A stretch of DNA of 64,000 bases from Sphagnum magellanicum (GCA_021904315.1 CM038917.1:7114041-7178040); one strand, 5' to 3'; counted from the first letter of the stretch, positions 49,856-61,567 are shown. Translations and numbers: made by a program. The notes: generated by a model not told the origin, from the letters alone.

Positions 49856-49969
49856 AAGTTTGAAGCTTTGTTGTCTAGAATTGTGCGGGGGTTGATTCCA
49901 ATAACTCTAGTTGGATCATTCGTTATGACTTATTTATAATATCAGCGTGGTGATCAATTAGATCCTTAA
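49856..49969 (+). pseudogene. petG: petG copy with lost start codon
   Basis: Reads KFEALLSRIVRGLIPITLVG, then SFVMTYL, stop, YQRGDQLDP and TAA over the normal 37 codons. The ATG has become AAG, and the CAA of YLQYRRGDQ has become TAA. Confidence 0.9.
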
Positions 49970-50092
49970 TCAAATATTAAGTTATATTTATTATTACTAT
50001 TGTAAACCTCCTTCTAAAAAAAAAAGGAGGTCCAAAATAGATAAATCCCCATTTTTTAAAATTTATCATTCCCCTCCCATTTCTTTTTATAA

Positions 50093-50160
50093 TCATGCCC
50101 TATAGGATTTGAACCTATGACATCATACCTGCGTTCTACCAAAGCTAAACTAAAAGTGCT
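50093..50160 (-). pseudogene. trnW-CCA: trnW-CCA copy lacking the anticodon loop
   Basis: The minus strand retains the acceptor and D-arm side (TTAGTTTAGCTTTGGTAGAA) and the T-arm side (GTCATAGGTTCAAATCCTAT), but about 11 nt, including the CCA anticodon, are missing between CGCAGGT and GATGTC. Synteny petG-trnW-trnP supports identity. Confidence 0.85.
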
Positions 50161-50290
50161 TCTTTACATCAAAAAAATATAAATATAAATTTGGATCAAA
50201 TTGAAATTTAAAGATATTATGAATTTAGTGAGAAAAAATGACTCGTAATTATTTACTCCAAAGTCTTGTTACAATATATAGAGTTCAAGG

Positions 50291-50364
50291 TAGGGATGAC
50301 AAGATTTGAACCTACGACATTTTGTACCCAAGACAAACACGCTACCAAGCTACGCTACATCCCT
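50291..50364 (-). tRNA. trnP-UGG: trnP-UGG copy
   Basis: 74 nt with acceptor stem AGGGATG/CATCCCT, anticodon stem TTTGT/ACAAA and loop CTTGGGT, giving anticodon TGG. The T-stem has mismatches and the D-stem relies on G-T pairs after C-to-T changes. Plastid trnP relic, probably not used. Confidence 0.85.
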
Positions 50365-50520
50365 TCCAATTAATTATTTAAATGGTTCAAAAAAAATAAA
50401 TTAGAAAGTGTTCAATTAATCTTTTCTTTTGAAATTTCATTTCTTTTCATTACGCATTTTTTATATATTAAGAAAAACAAAATAATATATTTAAATATAT
50501 ATATAAAGGACGAACTCATA

Positions 50521-50649
50521 ATGCAAGATGTCAAAACATATTTTTATACAGCGCTCGTACTAGGTACATTATAGTTTGAATTTTTGGCTCACTTATTGAT
50601 AGAAATCAATCATTTTTTTCCAAATGTTGCAATTCTTCCATTTTTTTAA
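50521..50649 (+). pseudogene. psaJ: psaJ (photosystem I subunit IX) copy
   Basis: MQDVKTYFYTALVLGTL, stop (TGG to TAG at codon 18), FEFLAHLLIEINHFFPNVAI, LPFF and TAA. Length 42 residues as usual. Confidence 0.92.
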
Positions 50650-50987
50650 ATAACAATTTTTTTTGTTATCTTTATCTGAAGTTAATGGACCAATTGATTA
50701 ATTAACCAATGGAATGATTAGATGAAATTGAAATATTGGGGGGCATTAATTTGAATAAAAAGAGGAAAAAAATATAAATATCTTATACAAAGATTGAATA
50801 TGGGACTCTATTTGTGAAATTATATGCATGGGTTGCAATCGTATATATATATAATATTATTATTACTAGAATTTGCTAGAAGATTCAGGAATTAATTGAT
50901 TAATCTTCTTTGCTAAAACCTTATGTTTTTCTTTTTCTAAACATGAAATCTTATAGGTTTTACAAATATAATATCTTAAATGGGATT

Positions 50988-51188
50988 ATGGCTAAGAATA
51001 AAGATGTAAAAATACAATTACTTTGGAATGTATTAATTGTGCCCAAGATAGTGAGGGAAAAAAAATGTGTTTCTATATATACCACTTGGAAAAATTGTTG
51101 TAATACACCCATTTGATTGGAATTGAAAAAATATTGCCTTTATTGTGGTAGGCATACCATCTAGAAAGAATTTTTTTTAAAAAAAAAA
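50988..51188 (+). pseudogene. rpl33: rpl33 (plastid ribosomal protein L33) copy
   Basis: MAKNKDVKIQLLWNVLIVPK, VREKKCVSIYTTWKNCCNTP, then stops and LELKKYCLYCGRHTI followed by KEFF. The CxxC...CxxH-like pattern of L33 is partly kept (CLYC). The usual ECxxC segment is lost. Two stops in the C-terminal third. Confidence 0.88.
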
Positions 51189-51201
51189 CATTTAAAGGTT
51201 T

Positions 51202-51441
51202 ATGAAACAAGCCGTAAATAAATCTAAACAATTTTTTTGTAAACGTCTGTCACCAATTAAATTGAGTGAAATAATTGATTATAAAAATATAAATTTATTT
51301 CGTAGACTTATTAGTGAACAGGGAAGAATCCTATTTAGACAAATGAATAGATTGACTTTGAAATAACAATGTTTAATGACTATTGCTATTAAACGAGCTT
51401 GGGTCTCAACCTTACTACCTTTTCTCAATAATGAAAATTGA
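51202..51441 (+). pseudogene. rps18: rps18 (plastid ribosomal protein S18) copy
   Basis: [50 protein letters not shown], stop (Gln codon CAA to TAA), QCLMTIAIKRAWVSTLLPFL, NNEN and TGA. Core motifs IDYKN, SEQGRIL and TLLPFLNNE fit S18. The usual basic tail after NNE is cut by the TGA. Confidence 0.92.
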
Positions 51442-51574
51442 TTTGATTTTATTCTATTACTACTAATAATAAGTAAGAATAATTTCATACATTTTTCATC
51501 TCAAAAAAGGAAAACCTTTTCAACTTGATTTCCCCGAAGTGATTATATTTCGAAAAAATTATTCTTGTACTTCC

Positions 51575-51931
51575 AGTTTACCTTTATTTATTGGTTCATT
51601 TCATATTTGTAGAGAAGCAATCATTATTTAATATAGCCATAGGTGCAAGCATTTTGCGATTCAGAAGCACTTGGTTTTCATACATATCTCAAATTGATTT
51701 GTTGTAGGAGATTCCACAACCTTGAATTGCTGCATTGATTCAAGCAATCCATAAACGGCAAAAATTTGTCTTTCGCCTACTTCTATTTCGATGAGAAGAA
51801 GCCAAAACCTTTTATTCCTTGCTGATTAGCAATTCAAAATAATTTCAAATGGGCTCCTCAAAATCTTGATGTAAGTGTAAAAATAAATCTCTGTTGTTTC
51901 CGAAATACATACCCATGTTTAATCTAGTCAT
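51575..51931 (-). pseudogene. rpl20: rpl20 (plastid ribosomal protein L20) copy
   Basis: Minus strand from MTRLNMGMYF; the N-terminal third is frame-shifted, then SSHRNRSRRKTNFCRLWIA, stop, INAAIQGCGISYNKSI, stop, DMYENQVLLNRKMLAPMAIL and NNDCFSTN. The FRRLWI and LLNRKML motifs identify L20. It converges with rps18 as in plastids. Confidence 0.9.
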
Positions 51932-52099
51932 TGATATCTACTCTTGAAAATTACTAAATAGTTTATTTTTTCTTTTTTTTAAATTTTGTCACTAAATAAA
52001 TATGATAATAACATCCATTTTAATATATTTACTTCTAGAATAATAATTCGAAATAATAAGGTTTCAATAAGTAAAAAAATAAATTGTTCACTACGTCTG

Positions 52100-52680
52100 T
52101 CAGTGTGTCTGTTTGTCTGTAAAACCTGATCTCCCCAACAACATGATAGTTATTACCACTATTTTCTAGGGCAGTTAATTGTGGTAAATAATTTAAAAAA
52201 AGAATTTTTTATCGTGGCATTTAAAGTTTTGTTTAACCTTGGTTACAACAGTATTAATATAATGAAAGTAAATAAAGTAAATGAGTTGTTACATAAGCAA
52301 AGGCAAGTAAGTAATTACGTAAATAAAAAGTAGTAAAAAGCAAGTAAAAATAAAAGTGAAGTAAACTTATGGTAATAAGTAGCCTAAGTAGCTCATGGGG
52401 TAGTATGAGCCCTAGAAGACTTTTGCAACAGTCTTTTCAAAGGCTTACAAATTTACACGTCGATATCACTAATCATTTATTACTGAGGGGCAAAAAGAAA
52501 AAAAAAACGTTGAGTGTGACGGTGGGCCAGAGGTGCCCAACCCACTCGTGCTGGCCCACCGTCTGTGCTTTGCAGGCATGGGTTACCACTAGTCATTGTT
52601 ATTTCTTTAATGAAAGAAAGAGGCATAACCATATATTTATGTATAAATGGATAAATAATAGATAGAGAGAGTTTGATCTA
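52100..52680. other. Unusual segment in the rpl20-rps12 spacer with GC-rich hairpin
   Basis: The region holds repeated GTAAATAAAGTAA-type motifs (about 52265-52360) and a GC-rich island. GACGGTGGGCCA at 52518-52529 pairs perfectly with TGGCCCACCGTC at 52552-52563 around a 22-nt loop. Composition differs sharply from the AT-rich flanks. It may be an inserted element or a plastid spacer feature of this lineage. No coding function is claimed. Confidence 0.55.
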
Positions 52681-52689
52681 TTTGATAAA

Positions 52690-53310
52690 TAGTAATAAGA
52701 TCCAATTAATTTTTTTGATGTAGAAAGTAAGGATTCCACTATCTTTTGCTGCTACAACCTTCTTAGCCATTATTTCTTATGGGTTGGAAACCCTCTTAGT
52801 AAGGAATGGGACCTTAAATAAAAAAATAATGGATTCCATCGTTTCTATAGTTCCTACCTCAACGGTGAGGTCCTCTCTATATGCCGGAGCCTGAAAATGT
52901 CATCAATTATTTGTATAATTTCCAATTTATAATTTTGTTTTATCTACCAAATAGAAGGTTTCATTATATGTAATGAAAAACTTTTCCATCTAGTAATGAA
53001 ACATAATTTCGAGGGTTTGTTGGACAACTGACCCTATCAATATGTTTTTGCATTGATATAACTCATTTTTCTTCCTAAATTTCATTGCATCCTTTTTTTT
53101 TCTCATTTAACGGATCAATGACCCACCCATACCATTGAAAAATTATTTTTTTCACCCCACATCAAGATAATTGGATTTGCATTGATGGGAACCATAAATT
53201 TCATTCACCGTATTGGTAATTAATAGATCAAGATTCTATCATAACAAAAGAGTTCTTCCATCATATTGATCCCTATTTATTATTTTGAAGTTTATAATCC
53301 AAAAAAGTTG
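52690..53310. other. Plastid-like spacer before rps12 exon 1
   Basis: No gene recognised. AT-rich sequence consistent with the rpl20-rps12 spacer. Confidence 0.5.
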
Positions 53311-53313
53311 TAC

Positions 53314-53427
53314 ATACACCTTAGTACACACTCCTCTATGCTAAGGACATCCCTGAAGAGTTGGAGATTTTGTTCTATTTTCTATCAGTTGTTTTCAATT
53401 TTTGATTAATTGTTGAATAGTAGGCAT
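53314..53427 (-). pseudogene. rps12: rps12 exon 1 (trans-spliced) copy
   Basis: MPTIQQLIKN, stop, KQLIENRTKSPTLQGCP, stop, HRGVCTKVY, then a GTACAACTTT intron start. This is the isolated 5' exon of plastid S12, normally joined by trans-splicing to exons elsewhere in the plastome. Two premature stops. Confidence 0.92.
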
Positions 53428-53699
53428 TTTCTGTCATATGCAAAATTTATCGATTCGGATTAGTCCCAACCATAAGATATTATTATAAAATTTTCAATTA
53501 GACTTTGCTTTTGTACAAATCCATTACTAATGAGAAAGTTAGATTAGTGCAATATTTCAAGAAATCTTTCTATAATTTATTTTCCCACTTCCTTTGATCC
53601 CAGGCGAGGCCCAACCAAACTAATAATCATTTGTTCCCAACTTCAATTGTTCATTTATCGGTGGGCATACATACAATATCATTTCATAGATCCAAAATT

Positions 53700-54011
53700 T
53701 CTTTTTATTCTTCAAGAATTTGGAGCATTTTCTATAGCTACAAGATCAACAATACCATAAACTTTTGCTTCTTTTGTCAACATAAAATCGTTTCTTTCCA
53801 TATCTTCGGAAATAATCCATAGAGGTTCACCCATTCTTTGTACATAAACCTTGGTGATGCAGTCGCAAAATTTTAAGACATTTAAATAAGAAAAGATGAT
53901 GGATAGTTTCCATATAATGGGAGATATTTAACAAGTCACACTATAGGTTAATCCAAACAACATCTTCTCCAGGGAGCCTAAAGGCACTTTTGGAACGAAC
54001 ACCTCTGGCAT
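53700..54011 (-). pseudogene. clpP: clpP copy with large internal deletion
   Basis: The 5' end (54011-53945) encodes MPEVFVPKVPLGSL and a frame-shifted EDVVW-type segment. Only about 60 bp later the C-terminal part appears: [20 protein letters not shown], then [20 protein letters not shown] (about 53870-53730). Roughly 130 central codons, with the Ser-His of the catalytic triad, are gone. The final SEDMERDxFM block is nearly intact. Confidence 0.88.
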
Positions 54012-54442
54012 TTTATTTATGATATATTGGATGAAACCTTTCAATGGTAAGGCGTAATGAATCAATAAAAATTGAATTTTTTAAGTTTTCATCTTTTTTT
54101 GACAATATAATTATAGCATATGTAATCTATATATATAAAGTACTTTATTTCCATCTTTTTCTCAGCCCCCCCCTGTGGCAAGGTTCTTTCACTCCCACTA
54201 TAAATTGAATGGGACTAATCTCTGCATTGTTATATGAAACATATAAATGCTAAACTATTTTTGCTTGTTTTTATTAATAAGAATAAAACTAATCCCTTGA
54301 TTTCTATTTATTCCCCATCATAAAAAAAGGTAACACTTCTCAAATAATGAAATATTGGTTTCATTTTGTTATAGTATAGTCCCTGTTGAATGTGAAAAAA
54401 TTACATAGTCTTTACTTCTCTTTGAGAAAGGGGTATATCTCC

Positions 54443-55965
54443 ATGGGTTTACCTTGGTATCGTGTCCATATTGTCATATTAAATGATCTTAGCCGTTTAA
54501 TTGTTGTAAATTTAATGCATATAGCTATGGTTTCTATTTGGGCTAATTCTATGGCCCTATATGAATTAGCTGTTTTTGATCCGTCCAATCCTATTCTTGA
54601 TTTGATGTGGAGACAAGGTATGTTTGTTATACCTTTTATGACTTGTCTAGGAATAACAAAATCCTAGGGGGGTTGGAGTATTACCAAAAAAATTGTAACT
54701 AATGCAAGTCTTTGGAGTCATGAGGGTGTGGTTGCAGTGCATATTGTATTATCAAGTTTGCTTTTTCTTAGCAACTATATCGCATTAGGTCTTTTGGGAT
54801 TTGGAGTTATTTCATGACAAACGCATAAGTAAACCTTATTTGGATTTACCCAAAATCTTTGGAATTCATTTATTTCTTTCAGGAATTCTTTGTTTTGGAT
54901 TCAAAATATTCCACATAATAGGTCTATTTGGTCCTAGTATATGGGTATCAAATCCCTATGGATTGACCAGAAAAATATAACCCGTAGTCATAGCTTAGGG
55001 AGCAGAGGGTTTTGATCCCTTTGTTTTGGGAGGGATAGTTTTTCACCATATTACAACTGGTATTTTAGGTATATTATCAAGTTTATTTCACCTTAGTGTT
55101 TGTCCCCCCCAACGATTATATAAAGGATTATGTATGGGGAATGTTGAGACTGTTTTATCTAGTAGTATTGCCACCATATTTTTTGCCGCTTTTGTTGTTG
55201 CTGGAATTATGTGGTATAATGTTGTAACAACTTTAATGGAATTATTTGGTCCCACCTATTATCAATGGGATTAGGGATTTTTCCAATACGAAGTAGATTG
55301 AAGGATTCGTTCCAGTAAAACCGAAAATCTTAATTTATCAGAGGTTTGGTCCAAAATTCTCGAAAAATTAACTTTTTATGATTATATTGGTAATAATCCA
55401 ACCAAGGGAGGATTATTTAGAGTAGGCGCAATGGATAATGGAGATGGAATAACTGTTGGGTGGTTAGGCCATGGTGTTTTCAAAGACAAGAAGGACATGA
55501 GCTTTTCGTACATTGCATGCCTACTTTTTTTGAAACTTTTTTGGTCATTTTAGTAGATGAAGAAGGAATTGTTAGGGAAGATGTTCCATTTTGAAGAACG
55601 GAATTTAAGTATAGTGTTGAACAAGTAGGTGTAACTATCAAATTTTATGGTGTTGAATTCAATGGAGTAGGTTTTAGTGACTTGACTATCGTGAAAAAAT
55701 ATGTTAGATGTGTTCAATTGGGTGAAATTTTTGAATTGGATTGTGCTATTCTAAAATTGGACGGTGTTTTCCACAATAGTCCAAGGGGTTAGTTTACCTT
55801 CGGCCATGCCACATTTTTATTTTATTTTTTGGACATATCTAGCATGGTGCCATAATTTCATTTAAAGATGTTTTTGCCGGTATTGATTTCGATCTAGATT
55901 CTCAAGTTAAATTTGAAGCATTCCATAAATTAGAGCATCCAACTACTAGGAGACAAATAGTTTAA
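54443..55965 (+). pseudogene. psbB: psbB (CP47, photosystem II) copy, nearly full length
   Basis: [40 protein letters not shown] and [16 protein letters not shown] begin it. Later blocks are [38 protein letters not shown] and [20 protein letters not shown], then [20 protein letters not shown] and a C-terminus with TTRRQIV and TAA. Span 1523 nt against 1527 in a normal gene. Stops and four or more small frameshifts lie throughout. Native CP47 is an inner antenna of photosystem II. Confidence 0.96.
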
Positions 55966-56098
55966 GATTCATGAAAATTTTCTTTCTAACTTTCTAAATA
56001 GAGAAGTGATATATATATATATTATAAAATTTTTAAATGAATCTATTTTTAGAGTAGTACAAAAGTTATATTCATGTTTCTCACCCTTAATTAAATCT

Positions 56099-56207
56099 AT
56101 GGAAACATTGGTTTATAAATTTGTGTTGGTAGGTACTTCAGGAATCATTTTCTTTGCTATTTTTTTTTCGTGAACCACCTAAAATTCCAAGTAAAGGAAT
56201 AAAATAA
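56099..56207 (+). pseudogene. psbT: psbT copy, frameshifted
   Basis: METLVYKFVLVGTSGIIFFA, then an extra base in a T run shifts the REPPKIPSKGIK end. One membrane span. Confidence 0.9.
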
Positions 56208-56310
56208 TTCCCATTTCATTTATTTTTCTTAGGTCCCTCCTTTCTTATCCCTCCCTTTAATATGAAACTAATGACCCTCCCTTCATTTATAGGGAAGGTC
56301 ATTGATGAAT

Positions 56311-56444
56311 TTAATCTTCGTGCTCTTTGAAAGGATCCCTAAGTTCTAAAGGGTTACCCAAACACTATATATAGCGGGCATAATTGGTAAAAGTTCACGA
56401 GTACTCAAAAATATGGGGATAATGACTAAGGTTGCAATTTCCAT
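56311..56444 (-). pseudogene. psbN: psbN (pbf1) copy
   Basis: MEIATLVIIPIFLSTRELLP, frame changes, SVWVTL, stop, then a frame-shifted LRDPFKEHED end before TAA. It lies antisense between psbT and psbH, as in plastids. Confidence 0.88.
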
Positions 56445-56529
56445 TACTAGGTAATCCCAAGAAAATGGTTTGTTTTTGTAACATAATAATACACAAAGTT
56501 AATAAATCTCAACTAATGTAATAAGTTCT

Positions 56530-56756
56530 ATGGCTACACAAATTATTGATGATACTCCTAGAACTAAACGAAAACAAAGTGGTATAGGGGATATATATTG
56601 AAATCGCTTAATTCAAAATTTGGTAAAGTGGCTCTCAGGTGGGGAACAACTCTTTTAATGGGTGTTGTAATAACATTATTTGCAATTTTCCTAATTATTA
56701 TTCTGTAACTTCATAACTCCTCTATCTTATTAGATGGAGTTCTCGTGAGTCGATAA
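56530..56756 (+). pseudogene. psbH: psbH copy
   Basis: [20 protein letters not shown], then frame-shifted [36 protein letters not shown] and a LLDGVLVSR end. Length 227 nt, normal for psbH. The phosphorylated N-terminal Thr region is changed little. Confidence 0.9.
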
Positions 56757-56942
56757 TAGATTCAAAAGATTCAATAAAAAAGGTTCAATAAAAAAAGGAT
56801 ATTCCTTATTTTATTGAACCTCTTTTCAAATATCTAAAAAAAAGGGAAGAGGTGCTTCCTATTTAGGATATTATTTCCCTCTATTCAGTTGATCCTATGG
56901 TAGTCTAATTGTGTGATCAATTAATTAATTAAAGGATCTTTG

Positions 56943-58201
56943 GATTGTGGGCGTGTGATTTGTTCAAATGGATCCAAATCAATAGTACAAAATAATTTGT
57001 TAATCTTTTCATAAGATTATCCCTCTCCTCGTTGGATGTTTATAAAATTTAGTATCTAAAGCATGATATTCTCTGGGTATTTCTGAAACATAAAAGAAAA
57101 GCCTCTTAGGAGAATTAAACTATGGTTAATTTACAAAAAATTGTTATTCAAATTTCGCTATCAAAATGGAAACTCTTTTTTGGAAAAAAAGGCAAGTCTT
57201 ACTCGATTGAAGAGTCAATGATAATGAAAAAATATTTACCCATTGTACCTTTCTTTTTTGAGTCATCAGAGTGCAATAGAAATTTAAGGTTTAGTCATTT
57301 TTATTAAGATTCGAACAAAAAAATATGCATGAATTTTTTTGATATTATTAGGAATTAAATATCTCAAAATAGGTAGGGTAAAAGGTCACTCAAGAGAACA
57401 AAAGAAAGAAGCCAACTTGAGATTGGGATGACGAAAGAAGCGTGGAGTACGAAAACAAAGAAAGATATATATATATATATATATTTTGTCTAAGCCATAC
57501 GGAGGCAAACCACCATGTATGGTTTTTGGGGGGGAAATACATAAAGGTTTATTTATCTCAATAAAGTAAATGATTGGTTCGAAAAACGTCTTGAAATTCA
57601 AGCAATTATAGATGATATTACTAATAAGGATGTTCCTCCCCATGTCAATATATTCTATTGTTTACGAAGAATTACTCTAACTTGTTTTTTAATATGGGTA
57701 GCCACTGGTTTTGCCATGACTTTCTATTATCATGCCATAATAACAAAAGCTTTTGCCTATGTCCATATATAATGACTCAAGTCAATTTTGGTTGGTTAAT
57801 CCGATTAGTTCATCGATGGTCGACAAGCATGATGGTTTTAATGACGATCTTACACATATTTCGTGTTTACCTCACGAAAGGTTTTAAAAAGCCTCAAAAA
57901 TTAACGTGGGTTACTAGTGTAATTCTAGCTATATTAATAGTTTCTTTTGGTGTAACTGGATATTCCCTGCCTTGGGATCAAATTGGTTACTAGGGCATCA
58001 AGATCGTAACCGGTGTACTTGAAGTTATTCCTATTATGGGATCCCCCTTGGTAAAGTTATTATATGGAAATGTTGGTTTGGGTGAATCCACACTGACTTG
58101 TTTCTATAGTTTACATACTTTTCTATTACCTCTTCTTATTGAGGTTTTTATGTTAATGCATTTCCCAATGATTCATAAAATGGATTTCAGGTCCTTTATG
58201 A
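56943..58201 (+). pseudogene. petB: petB (cytochrome b6) copy with group II intron
   Basis: The 6-bp exon 1 is degraded (GATTGT for ATGAGT at 56943-56948). The intron (56949-57562) begins GGGCGTGTGATTTGTTC and has a domain V-like hairpin at about 57493-57530. Exon 2 encodes [53 protein letters not shown] and [20 protein letters not shown], then [15 protein letters not shown], stop, and [20 protein letters not shown], ending after a frameshift at TGA 58199. Haem His residues in VHRWS, LHIFR, SLHTF and LMHFP are kept. Few disruptions. Confidence 0.94.
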
Positions 58202-59514
58202 GTATAAATTGTTATAGTTACCACGAATATTTATAGTATTACAAGGATTATTACACTAGAATTCAATCACCATAAAATAATTTATTGAATAAATCCATCA
58301 CATAATATATGAAATATCTAGTAATATTCTATGGATTTCTTTATTTCAAAGTATTTTGAATACTTCATTTAATAAATTTTTTTAGAGAGATGATAGATTA
58401 TGGGAATATGTGACATAAATTACTTATTGAACTACGTAGAGATCTCAATCAATTTATCACATTAATATATTAAAAAAAAGTTTTTATCCCAATTTATCTT
58501 TTTCTCCAATAGAAAAATAAAAAGCTTGGCTAAAAAAAAGGGAGTTTCATTTTCAAGGGAAATTCCTTTCTATGATCTGTTTCATTAGTGGAATATTCAC
58601 GTTAATTTTGATAAAAAGAAAAAAAACAAATAAATATATTGTATGATAAGAAAAAATAAATCCATTTCCTTTATGTTTTTCATCGAAATAGGCATCATTG
58701 GAGTAAAAGAAAGGTCTAATGAAAAGAATAAGATGATATATAGACGGGTCAATACCTAGTATAGTTAAAAAATTTCAAAGTGTCCAAAAAGAAATGACTT
58801 GCCGAGAATAATAGTGTCCAAAAATATATTGATTTTTATATAGACACTCATACATAAACTTGGATCATGAGCTTATGATTGAAATGAAACTCATTTTATT
58901 TAATGAATTAAAAATATTTCATTTGTTTCAATTTATATTGCTTGAAATGAATTAAAGATGCGAGATACATAGACATAGCACAAGTCGGTTGAAAAAAAAG
59001 TTCATGTCCAATTTTTTGGGGGGAATATTCCTTTTTGATAACCTATCCTAATAACAAAAAAACCAGATTTGAACGATCCTGTATTATGGGCCAAATTAAC
59101 TAAGGGTATTGGACATAATTATTATGGAGAACTTGCTTAGTTGAATGATTTTTTGTATATTCTTCCAGTTGTTATTTTAGGTATTATTGCATGTATCGTA
59201 GGTCTAACAGTTTTAGAACCCTCAATGATTGGTGAACTAACAAATCCATTTACAACTCCATTGGAAATATTACTTGAATGGTATTTTTTTCTTGTTTTCA
59301 GTCCTTAATAAGTTATTAGGTGTTCTTTTAATGGCTGTAGTACCCATGGGATTATTAATAATACCTTTCTTAAAAAATGTTAATAAATTTCAAAATCTTT
59401 TTCGCCATCCAGTAGCTACAACAATTTTTAAAAATTGGGACTACAACAGTTCTTTGGTTGAGTATCAAAACTACTCTACCTATTGATAAATCTCTAACTC
59501 TCAGACTTTTTTGA
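58202..59514 (+). pseudogene. petD: petD (cytochrome b6f subunit IV) copy with intron
   Basis: Exon 2 (about 59055-59514) encodes [27 protein letters not shown], stop, [50 protein letters not shown], then, after a frameshift, [40 protein letters not shown] and a shifted [10 protein letters not shown] end. The 8-bp exon 1 and the intron lie in 58202-59054, but the exon could not be placed exactly. Confidence 0.9.
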
Positions 59515-59789
59515 GATAATTCGTATTTTTTTCTTCTTATTAATCCCCATATTTAGTTAACAGCTAGGGAGTATTTAGTCTGAAACAAATACTCCTTAGA
59601 GATTCTATGTGAACCAATCAAATAAAAGGAGAATAAACTCTCACAAATGGGCGAAGAAGGAATGGGAACATTTCAAATGATTTGTTTTGTTTCAAATAAT
59701 TATGAGAAGGGCTTGATCTTATCTATTCTTTTATCTAAAAAAAAAAAAGATGGAGCAATTCATTATTTAATGGAAGTAAAGTTTTTTTT

Positions 59790-60791
59790 TGGGTAATTTT
59801 ATTGAAAAACGTTTTTGTAGAACTTCCAATCCTTGTTCAACAAATTTCTTTCCAATTTTTTTTATTTTCATCAAATCATCCTGATTGTAATTTAATCAAT
59901 TAGATATCATATGTACATCAACTCTCTTGGGACAATTATAAACTTTGGCAGGTAACTTTAGTTGGTCAATAAATATATGTTTAAAAGTCGTTTGCTTTTC
60001 CATCTTGTCCTTTGGTGGAGAGGAGGAAAAATGGAACGTATTAGATCCAATCTTATTTCTTAATCCATGCATTACTTCTTCTTTCTCCACATGTAGGAGA
60101 GGAATAAATAGATCAATTAAACTTCGAGAAGCTTCATAAAGTGCCTCTTTGGGAGTAACACTTCCATTGGTCCATGTTTCAATAAAAAATATTTCTTGTG
60201 TCTCGTTTTTATTTTCAAAAGAATGAACACTATAATTTGCATTTCGGATAGGTGTAAATACAACATCTACAGAGAAGTAACCATTTGCAAATTTTATTGA
60301 ATCCTGCATACGATACCCACAATAGTTTTCAATTTTAAATTCAATACCTAAATGAATTGCTTTAGTAAGGGTGGCTATATATTGCATAGTATTAATCACT
60401 TCAATAGAAGGCAAGAGTATGATATCTCGAGTTGTTACCTTTCTGGGTCCAAAATAAATAGAAATGTTTTTTGAGTTTCCCAAGAATTACTTTTACTTTT
60501 CAGTACAATTTCTTTCCAATTGATTAAAATATCGTGCATTGATTCTTGAATGCCTAATATTGTAGACTATTCATGCGTCACTTTTTCAGATTTTGCATGT
60601 GTAATACATGTTCTTTTGACTCCTCCAAGTAATGCTCTACGCACAACAATTCCTAATGTATTGGCTTGACCACTTCTAAATGGAAATATGGTGAATCGAC
60701 CATAATGAAAACGTTCACTATCTACTTTGGATTCAACACACCTCCACTCTAGTACTCTAGCGGGGATTGGTATTTCTTCATTCCAAATCAT
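59790..60791 (-). pseudogene. rpoA: rpoA (plastid RNA polymerase alpha) copy
   Basis: N-terminal domain: MIWNEEIPIPARVLEWRCVE, SERFHYGRFTIFPFRSGQAN, VVRRALLGGVKRTCITHAKS, stop after VTHE. A second long frame (60483-59896, 195 codons) keeps TTRDIILLPSIEVINTMQYI, FTPIRNANYSVHSFENKNET, QEIFFIETWTNGSVTPKEAL and YEASRSLIDLFIPLLHVEKE. The C-terminal domain is frame-shifted near 59890 and ends EQGLEVLQKRF. One of the best preserved long copies. Confidence 0.93.
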
Positions 60792-60825
60792 ATTAAGTAA
60801 GAGCTTTTTACAATATATTTCATCT

Positions 60826-61214
60826 TTATACATGTCTTTTTTTAGGAGGTCTACATCCATTATGTGGCATGGGAGTCATGTCATGTACAAATTAAGTATT
60901 GCACCACTTCTCCAAATGGCTCATAATGTTGTACATCTTCCTGGATCAGGACCATTTACCATGACTTTTGCTTGTTTCATACCTTGATCAATGACATACG
61001 AATAACATTTTTTGCCACTGTTTGAACATCAAAAGGTGTAGTTTTTTTCATACCCTTAAAACCATAGGCACCTACAAATGACCAAGAAATAATTTGTCCT
61101 TGAATATCTATAACAATAATGACTGTATTATTAAAATTGGCTCAAATATGAATAACTCCTTTAGGTATTTTACATATTTCTTTCGGTAAATTTTTTTATA
61201 ATAGGTTTTGTCAT
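60826..61214 (-). pseudogene. rps11: rps11 (plastid ribosomal protein S11) copy
   Basis: Degraded start, then NFNNTVIIVIDIQGQIISWS, VGAYGFKGMKKTTPFDVQTV, DQGMKQAKVMVNGPDPGRCT and a MTPMPHNGCRPPKKRHV end before TAA. Frameshifts in the middle and stops near HI and TTL. The C-terminal TPMPHNGCRPPKKRRV block is diagnostic. Confidence 0.92.
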
Positions 61215-61334
61215 AGTTATTTTCGCGTATATGATTTAAAAATCGAAAAAATATACAAAATATAAAATTTATGTTATTATTTTTACTTATTATATTCAAT
61301 TAGGTTCCTGACACTAATAACTCAGAAAAGAGGG

Positions 61335-61469
61335 TTACCTTTGTCTTTGCTTATGCTTCGGATTATAACAAACCACCATAATTTGTCTTTGTCTACGAAT
61401 TAGTCGACAATTCTCACAAAATTTATGAACAAAAGCAGGAATTTTCTTGTTTCTAATCCTCACTTTAAT
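61335..61469 (-). pseudogene. rpl36: rpl36 (plastid ribosomal protein L36) copy
   Basis: [44 protein letters not shown] and TAA. The zinc ligands CxxC...C...H are kept. The ATG appears as ATT, and the N-terminal part is longer than in most plastids, so the true start is uncertain. Confidence 0.85.
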
Positions 61470-61567
61470 ACAATCAATAATATAAAAAAATGTAGAATTT
61501 ATTTATTTATGCCAATTAACTCCCTTTTTATTTTCACTATCCCCCATTTCCATTTTGGGAGAATTAT

